A stretch of 11,774 bases of DNA from Candidatus Omnitrophota bacterium (GTDB lineage: Bacteria > Omnitrophota > Gorgyraeia > Zapsychrales > Fredricksoniimonadaceae): the NCBI GenBank assembly GCA_016789035.1, contig JAEUSC010000193.1, positions 1 to 11,774 on the forward strand. Reading direction: 5' to 3'. The position numbers were made by a program, and so were the translations under genes. Each line of letters begins with the position of its first letter. Position 1 is the stretch's first letter. The notes beneath the pieces are model-generated. The model saw nothing but the letters and a program-made list of their open reading frames with translations, made no database searches and had not been told where the DNA came from. Positions 6,636 through 11,774 of this stretch are shown here, one piece after another.

Positions 6636-6662
6636 CTAAGGGGAGAGATGTTCCTTCCTTAG
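6636..6662 (+). terminator. Weak stem-loop after the rhodanese gene
   Basis: CTAAGG (6636-6641) pairs with CCTTAG (6657-6662), and an inner GGA/TCC can extend the stem past a two-base bulge. The following bases (GGAAACTTTTATAAAA) contain only a short, delayed T run, so intrinsic termination would be inefficient. The position between two genes of different function is the main support. Confidence 0.3.
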
Positions 6663-6692
6663 GGAAACTTTTATAAAACGATTGTTTCCTGA

Positions 6693-6729
6693 TTGAAATA
6701 TTTGTGAGAAAATTTCAAAAGAATTGAAA
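6693..6729 (+). promoter_or_regulatory. TTGAAA/TTTCAA inverted repeats upstream of the efflux operon
   Basis: TTGAAAT (6693-6699) and ATTTCAA (6712-6718) form a 7-bp inverted repeat with a 12-nt spacer. A third element, TTGAAA (6724-6729), forms a second inverted repeat with TTTCAA (6713-6718) over 5 nt. This cluster lies about 75-110 nt before the TolC-like start and could be a repressor operator. The sequence is AT-rich, so chance is not excluded. Confidence 0.3.
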
Positions 6730-6805
6730 CTTTCCTGGTTTCTTGCCTGTCAAAAACTTGCAGACACATAAATCCTCAGATGGCATTCGTAAAGGTTTTA
6801 TTGTT

Positions 6806-8083
6806 ATGGTTCGCAATGTCCCTCACAATTTGAAGATTTTCGTCATCGCGGTCATCCTTCTATCTGTCACTATGCCTGTGCGCGGCGGTGAGGTCCTCAC
6901 ATGGGAGCAATGTTTGCAAGAGGCCGCGCGCAATAATCCTGATTTGATTTCCGCCCAGGAAGGCATTGTCCAAAGCAACGCCGCCAAAACGATTACAGCA
7001 AGTGGCATATTTCCGCAAATATCGGCAGACCTTAGCGCCTCAACCGCCAATGGAGACAGTTCCGGTGTCAGCAAGTCTTTCAGTTACGGTCTATCCGCAA
7101 GCCAGCTTTTGTTTGACGGTTTTTCTATCTTTAATCGCATTCACGCCGCCAACGAAGATCTCACGGCCGTTAAACAGAATTTTCTTTTCACATCTGCAGA
7201 CATCCGTTACCGCATTCGGGAGGCCTTTGTTGATCTTCTTGAGGCCCAGCAGCTTTTAATATTGACGCAGGGCATTCGTGATTTGCGCCAAAAAAATGTG
7301 GACCTGATTACTCTTCGTTACCAATCCGGCACAGAACATAAAGGGGCATTGATGAAGGCGCAGGCCAATCTGGCTCAGGCGATCTTTGAAATTCATCAGG
7401 CCGAACGCGGGATTGTGGCAGCCCAACGGCAACTGGCCAAAGAGTTGGGACGGCGCGAGGCCGATCTTGTGACTGTGGAGGGCAACTGGACGCTCATCGA
7501 TCAGCAACCGGGCGAACCGGACTTAAACAGAATTGCAGAAAGTCATCCGTCATTATTAGCGGCACGGGCCCAAAAGAATGCCTCTGGTTACGAGGCCAAG
7601 GCGAGTCAGGGAGACCTTTTACCTGCCGTTATTTTGACGGGGGATGTATTGCGGTCCGGCCAGCGCTGGGCGCCGAAGGATGACGATTCATCCGCCGGTC
7701 TTCGCGTATCGTTACCGATCTTTGAAGGCGGTCTGCGGACCGCCCGTGTGGCGCAGGCCAAAAGTGTTTACCGCCAGCTCACCCAGGATGAACGCAGCGT
7801 TCATGACGGCCTTCTTCTGAATCTGCAGCAAGCCTGGAACAATTACAGAGATGGGGTTGAAAACGTGAGCGTGCGCCGGCAGTTTTTGGACGCCGCCGAG
7901 GAACGGGCGAAGATTGCGCGTCAGCAGTATTCGGTGGGGCTTATTGATTTCGATAATTGGACAATCATTGAAGATGACTGGGTGGATAATCAAAAGTCAT
8001 TTCTCAATGTGCAGGCCGCGGCGCTCTTGGCTCAAGCCAATTGGATCCGGGCTAAAGGAGGGACTCTTGAAATCGAACCGTAA
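6806..8083 (+). CDS. TolC-like outer-membrane efflux protein
   Basis: This 425-aa protein is of the outer-membrane efflux protein (OEP) family. A signal peptide covers about residues 1-27 (hydrophobic IFVIAVILLSV core), followed by the typical LTWEQCLQEAARNNPDLISA start of the first OEP repeat. The first repeat includes SYGLSASQLLFDGF and a long coiled-coil hairpin (about 110-205). The second has the equivalent GLRVSLPIFEGGLRTARVAQAKS and another long helical region to the end. TolC proteins form trimeric channel-tunnels across the outer membrane and periplasm. The ATG at 6806 is preferred, with AAAGG at 6791-6795 and a good signal peptide; a TTG at 6743 would add 21 unlikely residues. The length is near the family norm. 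It overlaps the adaptor gene by 17 bp, so it opens a three-gene exporter operon. Confidence 0.9.
   Translation: MVRNVPHNLKIFVIAVILLSVTMPVRGGEVLTWEQCLQEAARNNPDLISAQEGIVQSNAAKTITASGIFPQISADLSASTANGDSSGVSKSFSYGLSASQLLFDGFSIFNRIHAANEDLTAVKQNFLFTSADIRYRIREAFVDLLEAQQLLILTQGIRDLRQKNVDLITLRYQSGTEHKGALMKAQANLAQAIFEIHQAERGIVAAQRQLAKELGRREADLVTVEGNWTLIDQQPGEPDLNRIAESHPSLLAARAQKNASGYEAKASQGDLLPAVILTGDVLRSGQRWAPKDDDSSAGLRVSLPIFEGGLRTARVAQAKSVYRQLTQDERSVHDGLLLNLQQAWNNYRDGVENVSVRRQFLDAAEERAKIARQQYSVGLIDFDNWTIIEDDWVDNQKSFLNVQAAALLAQANWIRAKGGTLEIEP
8054..8069 (+). promoter_or_regulatory. Ribosome-binding site that fixes the TTG start of the adaptor
   Basis: AAAGGAGGG (8054-8062) is a near-perfect Shine-Dalgarno sequence 5 nt before TTG at 8067. 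It lies inside the end of the TolC-like gene, so the two genes overlap by 17 bp. Confidence 0.7.
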
Positions 8084-9023
8084 AAAATGGATCGGGATGA
8101 TCATTGTCGTCCTCACGGTTGTTGTGTGGTGGGCCTGGGGACATGCCAAGCATGCATCCCGGCAGAATGAACAAAGGATTGTCTCCCCGCACCGCGGCGA
8201 CATCCGCAAAGTTGTGACAACCACCGGATCGCTGTTGCCCAAAAACCGTTTGGAGATCAAGCCTCCGGTGAGCGGACGTTTGGAACAGATATTGGTCCAG
8301 GAAGGGGATTCTGTGAAGGCCGGTCAGACGATTGCCTGGATGAGTTCTACCGAGCGCGCGGCACTTTTGGATGCGGCCCGCGGTCAGGGGGAAGAATCGC
8401 TCAAATATTGGCAGGAGGTCTACAAGCCGATTCCACTGATTGCACCCATCGACGGCGAGGTGATTGTGGGAACCATTCAGCCGGGGCAAACGCTGACGAC
8501 GGCCGATCCGGTAGTTGTTCTGTCGGACCGTTTGATCGTCCGCGCGCAGGTGGATGAAACTGATATCGGGCGGATCCAAAAAGGACAAAAGGCCACCATC
8601 AGCTTGGATGCTTATCCGGACACGCGGATTGATGCAACCGTCGATCATATTTATTACGAGTCCCAGGTGGTTAATAATGTCACCATTTACAAAGTGGACC
8701 TGCTTCCTTCAGATGTTCCGGTTTTCTTTCGTTCAGGGATGAGTGCCAATATTGAGTTCGTTCAGGAAAGCAAAGAAAATATTCTGGTGTTGCCTATCTC
8801 TGCCGTGCAAAAAAAAGACGGTGAATCATTTGTTTTACGACGCGACAGCCGGGGGAAGGTGGAGAAAAGGGATGTCGAAATTGGTCTGGAAGATGACCGC
8901 AATGTGGAAATTGTCTCCGGTGTGACTGAAGACGACGAGATTGTGTTGCGCACGCAAAAGTACTCGCCTCCCAAGGCCTCCAGCGGCGGGAATCCTATGA
9001 TGCCGCAACGCCGAAAAAGATAG
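8067..9023 (+). CDS. macA: MacA-like periplasmic adaptor (membrane fusion protein), short hairpin
   Basis: This 318-aa protein has an N-terminal membrane anchor (about residues 9-25). A lipoyl half-motif follows (66-90, PPVSGRLEQILVQEGDSVKAGQ), with the second half at about 122-142 (PLIAPIDGEVIVGTIQPGQ). A beta-barrel domain (about 155-232) and a membrane-proximal domain (about 238-295) complete it. The stretch between the lipoyl halves, where MacA usually has a long alpha-hairpin, is only about 30 residues. This makes the protein some 50 aa shorter than E. coli MacA. The start is TTG at 8067, chosen because AAAGGAGGG lies 5 nt upstream; starting further upstream would add residues read from the TolC-like frame, and an ATG at 8097 would cut the anchor. 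The adaptor would link the TolC-like channel to MacB. It is followed by macB after 23 bp. Confidence 0.87.
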   Translation: MKSNRKKWIGMIIVVLTVVVWWAWGHAKHASRQNEQRIVSPHRGDIRKVVTTTGSLLPKNRLEIKPPVSGRLEQILVQEGDSVKAGQTIAWMSSTERAALLDAARGQGEESLKYWQEVYKPIPLIAPIDGEVIVGTIQPGQTLTTADPVVVLSDRLIVRAQVDETDIGRIQKGQKATISLDAYPDTRIDATVDHIYYESQVVNNVTIYKVDLLPSDVPVFFRSGMSANIEFVQESKENILVLPISAVQKKDGESFVLRRDSRGKVEKRDVEIGLEDDRNVEIVSGVTEDDEIVLRTQKYSPPKASSGGNPMMPQRRKR

Positions 9024-9046
9024 CCAACCATCAGCCGTGTGATTGC

Positions 9047-11014
9047 ATGATTGAATTGACGAACATTATTAAGACGTACAGCAGCGGGGAGACCGAGGTC
9101 CGGGCGGTCAACGGCGTTACTTTATTGATTGCCTCCGGAGAATTTGTGGCCATCATGGGCGCTTCGGGCTCAGGCAAATCAACGCTCATGCATATTTTGG
9201 GACTGCTGGACCGTCCCAGTGAAGGGAGCTACCGCCTGGCGGGTTGCGATATTACGCATCTGTCCGATGATGAACGCGCGGCCTTGCGCAACCGCACCAT
9301 CGGATTTGTGTTTCAGCAGTTTCATTTGCTGGCGCGTAAGACCGCATTGGATAATGCGGCCCTTCCCTTGGTTTATGCAGGGATTCATGCTTCAAAACAA
9401 AAGGCTGTTGAGGAATTGACGGCCGTGGGGCTGCAGCACCGTCTGCATCATCGCCCCAACCAGCTCTCGGGCGGGCAGCAACAGCGGGTTGCCATTGCCA
9501 GGGCATTGGTCAATGATCCTTTGATTATTATGGCTGATGAGCCGACGGGAAATCTTGACACAAAGAGTAAGGGCGAGATTATCGATATTCTCAAGGATCT
9601 CAATCGCCGCGGAAAGACCATTGTCATGGTCACTCATGAACCGGACATGGCCGCGCATGCCGGGCGGGTCATTGTGATGCGTGACGGTGTTGTCATTTCC
9701 GATGAGCGCCATAAGAAGGTCGAGGCCGTTAACAATGATGACGCTTATCAGATTGTTAAACAGCTCCGGCATGCGGCTGTCAGGACATTTGATCAGGACA
9801 AGTTTAAAGATTCGTTTCGTCAGGCGCTGGAAGCCATGTTGGGCAACAAGCTTCGTTCCTTTCTGTCCATATTGGGGATTTTAATCGGGGTGACGGCAGT
9901 CATCGCGATGCTGGCGCTCGGGACGGGGGCTCAGGATTCGATTCAGAAACAATTATCCTCGCTGGGCTCAAACCTTTTGATGGTCCGCCCCGGTCAGATG
10001 CGGGTGCAGGGTGTGGCGCTAGAGTCGGGATCTGTCACGCGGTTGACTTTTCAGGATATGCAGGCGATTGCGCGCATTGCGTCGGTTCGACGGGTGAGCG
10101 CGTCCGTGAGCGGACGCGTGCAGGCGGTTTACGGCAGCAGCAATACCAATACGCAGATCGAAGGGGTCAATCCTGAATACGCGCCCATGCGGGCGTCCAT
10201 TCCCGTTGTTGGACGATTTTTTACCGAAGAAGAGGTCCGCAGTCGTGAAAAAGTGGCTGTGCTGGGTGCGACGGTGGTCACCAATTTGTTTGGGGATAAA
10301 GATCCAATCGGAGAGACGATTAAAATCAATATGAATAATTTTAAGGTGATTGGTATTGCGCCTCCCAAGGGCGGAAGTTCCTGGCGCGATCAGGACGATA
10401 TTATCCTGTTGCCGGTTACAACCGCGATGTACCGTCTTTTGGGTAAGACTTACATTGATACCATTTATGTGGAAGGGGTTTCGGCTGATCTTCTGGATGA
10501 AACCCAAGAGGAGGTCAAACAAACGCTGCTGACCCGTTATCGAATCAAAAATGCCTCGGAAGGTGACGAGGCCGTCGATGTGCGCAATATGGCTGACCTG
10601 AAGGCCGCATTGGAAACCACAACGAAAACCATGTCCATGCTTTTGGGTTCGATTGCCGCGATTTCTCTGTTGGTCGGCGGGATCGGAATCATGAATATCA
10701 TGCTGGTTTCGGTCACGGAGCGCACGCGCGAAATTGGGCTTCGCAAATCAATCGGTGCCACCCGTACGGATATCCTTATGCAATTTATGGTCGAATCTGT
10801 TTTGATGGCGACGATTGGAGGTGTGGCAGGAATTCTCCTGGGTTCGGGGATTTCATTGCTCATTACTCTTGTGGCCGGATGGACGGTTAAGATTGCGATT
10901 TCTTCCGTCCTTTTAGCCACGGGTTTTTCACTCATTGTGGGAATGGTTTTCGGCATTTGGCCTGCCAATAAAGCCGCACGGTTGAACCCCATTGATGCGT
11001 TAAGATACGATTAA
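9047..11014 (+). CDS. macB: MacB-type ABC exporter, fused ATPase and permease
   Basis: This 655-aa protein is a full-length MacB half-transporter. The ATPase occupies about residues 1-225: Walker A GASGSGKS (38-45), Q-loop FQQ (89-91), signature LSGGQ (140-144), Walker B LIIMADEP (159-166) and H-loop H197. A linker leads to the first membrane helix (about 272-294). A large periplasmic domain (about 295-520, MacB_PCD) follows, then three membrane helices near 525-555, 575-605 and 615-640 in an FtsX-type permease. The final motif [13 protein letters not shown] is typical. MacB dimers use ATP in the cytoplasm to drive periplasmic movements that push substrates such as macrolides, lipopeptides or toxins through the adaptor and TolC. 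The actual substrate is unknown. It is the last gene of the operon; its ATG has no strong ribosome-binding site, so coupling to the adaptor gene is likely. Confidence 0.95.
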   Translation: MIELTNIIKTYSSGETEVRAVNGVTLLIASGEFVAIMGASGSGKSTLMHILGLLDRPSEGSYRLAGCDITHLSDDERAALRNRTIGFVFQQFHLLARKTALDNAALPLVYAGIHASKQKAVEELTAVGLQHRLHHRPNQLSGGQQQRVAIARALVNDPLIIMADEPTGNLDTKSKGEIIDILKDLNRRGKTIVMVTHEPDMAAHAGRVIVMRDGVVISDERHKKVEAVNNDDAYQIVKQLRHAAVRTFDQDKFKDSFRQALEAMLGNKLRSFLSILGILIGVTAVIAMLALGTGAQDSIQKQLSSLGSNLLMVRPGQMRVQGVALESGSVTRLTFQDMQAIARIASVRRVSASVSGRVQAVYGSSNTNTQIEGVNPEYAPMRASIPVVGRFFTEEEVRSREKVAVLGATVVTNLFGDKDPIGETIKINMNNFKVIGIAPPKGGSSWRDQDDIILLPVTTAMYRLLGKTYIDTIYVEGVSADLLDETQEEVKQTLLTRYRIKNASEGDEAVDVRNMADLKAALETTTKTMSMLLGSIAAISLLVGGIGIMNIMLVSVTERTREIGLRKSIGATRTDILMQFMVESVLMATIGGVAGILLGSGISLLITLVAGWTVKIAISSVLLATGFSLIVGMVFGIWPANKAARLNPIDALRYD

Positions 11015-11024
11015 CTCCCTTTTC

Positions 11025-11037
11025 ACACTTCAAGTGT
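11025..11037. repeat. Short palindrome after macB
   Basis: ACACTT-C-AAGTGT is a perfect inverted repeat around one central base. It lies 11 nt after the macB stop. No T run follows, so it does not look like an intrinsic terminator; a binding site or a chance palindrome are the alternatives. Apart from an AT-rich block at about 11143-11165, the rest of 11015-11232 shows nothing I can name. Confidence 0.3.
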
Positions 11038-11232
11038 ATTCTTCGGTGCTCGCAATTACTTTTCTTGCGCGCCTTATAAATCCCGCAAAGGTTTTCTCTT
11101 CGTAGGTTCATCACTCCTGTGGAAAATGTTTTTTGTTGCCATCTTAATTTTATTTAATTTTAAATTCATCCTTTGTTCACGGGCGTGATGCTACATTGCA
11201 ACAAAATTAAACCTAACGAAAAAGGAGCCATT

Positions 11233-11628
11233 ATGCACACGAAGACATCCATGTTTGTAATGCTGGTACTGGCTGTATCGGTTTTGATGATCCATCCCGG
11301 AAATGTTCAGGCACGGTCCGCGGACGTTGACAATACTAAAATTAACGAGCGAGACCGGGCTCCGGCGGAACTTACGGCCGATGACCAGGGTCAATCATCA
11401 ACGGATCTTGACACCACAAAACGAATACGCCAAGCCGTTGTTGATGACAAATCATTGTCGATGAATGGGCATAATGTGAAGATCATAACCAAAGATGGAC
11501 AAGTGACTCTTAAAGGTCCCGTTACCAATGAACAAGAGAAAAATGCGATAGCAGAGATTGCTGCAAGCATCGCCGGTGTCGATAAGGTTCGCAATGAATT
11601 GGATGTCAAAAGTCCGATTACGTACTAA
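11233..11628 (+). CDS. Exported BON-domain protein
   Basis: This 131-aa protein has a signal peptide (about residues 1-28, ending NVQA) and a low-complexity polar stretch (about 29-58). One BON domain follows (about 59-126): DTTKRIRQAVVDDKSL, then VKIITKDGQVTLKGPV and VDKVRNELDV. BON (OsmY/nodulation) domains bind phospholipid or envelope surfaces, and OsmY-type proteins are periplasmic and often induced by osmotic or envelope stress. The ATG at 11233 is selected because AAAGGAG (11221-11227) is 5 nt before it and a signal peptide begins there; an upstream in-frame start at 11173 would spoil both. The gene stands 218 bp after macB, so it should have its own promoter. The next gene starts 38 bp downstream, suggesting joint expression with another probable stress protein. 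Confidence 0.87.
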   Translation: MHTKTSMFVMLVLAVSVLMIHPGNVQARSADVDNTKINERDRAPAELTADDQGQSSTDLDTTKRIRQAVVDDKSLSMNGHNVKIITKDGQVTLKGPVTNEQEKNAIAEIAASIAGVDKVRNELDVKSPITY

Positions 11629-11666
11629 TTCCCTAACAATAAGCCACACAATAAAGGAGGTTTCCC

Positions 11667-11774
11667 ATGGGTCAGAAAAATATCGCAGTTTATGGAATTT
11701 ACTCCACACGCGCGGCTGTTGAAACAGCTGTAGACAATTTGAAAAATGCCGGTTTCAATAGTTCTGACATTTCT
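11667..11774 (+). CDS. N-terminus of a small general-stress-like protein (3' partial)
   Basis: The first 36 codons of a gene that runs off the window. The ATG at 11667 has a very strong AAAGGAGG site (11653-11660) 6 nt upstream. The visible residues, with KNIAVYGIYSTRAAVETAVDNL followed by KNAGFNSSDIS, fit a beta-alpha-beta opening in which a helix ends in a glycine turn. This resembles the start of YflT/general-stress-17M-like small proteins, which detect or respond to stress in many bacteria. That resemblance is from memory of the family pattern and the piece is short, so the identity is tentative. It follows the BON-domain gene by 38 bp in the same direction. Confidence 0.6.
   Translation, partial: MGQKNIAVYGIYSTRAAVETAVDNLKNAGFNSSDIS

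Noticed and set aside
6743..6805. TTG at 6743 as the TolC-like start
   Set aside because: It would place 21 polar residues before the signal peptide and has no good ribosome-binding site; the ATG at 6806 gives a normal signal peptide.
7914..8066. N-terminal extension of the adaptor within the TolC-like gene
   Set aside because: This stretch is the out-of-frame reading of TolC codons; the Shine-Dalgarno sequence at 8054-8062 points to the TTG at 8067.
11173..11197. Promoter with a TGCTACATT extended -10 upstream of the BON gene
   Set aside because: The -10 match is only partial and no -35 element lies at normal spacing (TTGTTC is about 13 nt away), so the call would be a guess.
1..11774. CRISPR arrays, tRNA or rRNA genes
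   Set aside because: No regularly spaced direct repeats, tRNA-like cloverleaf segments or conserved rRNA stretches were recognised on reading either strand.

Overview
The window looks like a piece of a Gram-negative bacterial chromosome: it encodes a TolC-type outer-membrane channel, a periplasmic adaptor and a MacB-type exporter, plus several exported proteins. The lineage cannot be fixed from sequence alone. The mosaic gene style and the exported rhodanese/cytochrome-b5-like protein would suit an environmental or uncultured phylum, but that is only an impression. Base composition changes along the window: roughly 1-3340 is visibly AT-rich, whereas 5880-11014 is clearly more GC-rich. This suggests the left third is an acquired accessory segment.

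Left region (1-3340): the 3' end of an anti-phage operon on the + strand. A QueC-like gene (qatC, cut by the window edge) overlaps a TatD-like nuclease gene (qatD) by ATGA. These are the last two genes of the QatABCD defence system; qatA and qatB should lie just upstream. The same transcript appears to continue without a gap into an 89-aa protein of unknown function (8-bp overlap with qatD) and an OLD-family ATPase/TOPRIM nuclease with a TTG start. The tight packing suggests one extended defence operon, which is the most interesting feature here. A small Xre-type HTH gene converges on it from the opposite strand.

Insertion sequence (about 3340-4487): an IS3-family element on the - strand with imperfect terminal inverted repeats, an orfA/orfB pair, an intact DD(35)E triad and an A8-G slippery run for -1 frameshifting. 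Its left end lies at the 5' end of the Xre gene, so the only usable start codons of that gene are inside IS DNA. The regulator has probably lost its native start and promoter.

Right region (4488-11774): a multi-pass GT-C-like membrane glycosyltransferase is followed by an exported rhodanese fused to a cytochrome-b5-like domain. Next comes a three-gene efflux operon: TolC-like outer-membrane protein, MacA-like adaptor with an unusually short hairpin, and MacB ATPase-permease. Together these would form a tripartite pump carrying substrates from the periplasm out of the cell. The window ends with an exported BON-domain protein and the start of a small protein resembling general-stress proteins, both with strong ribosome-binding sites.
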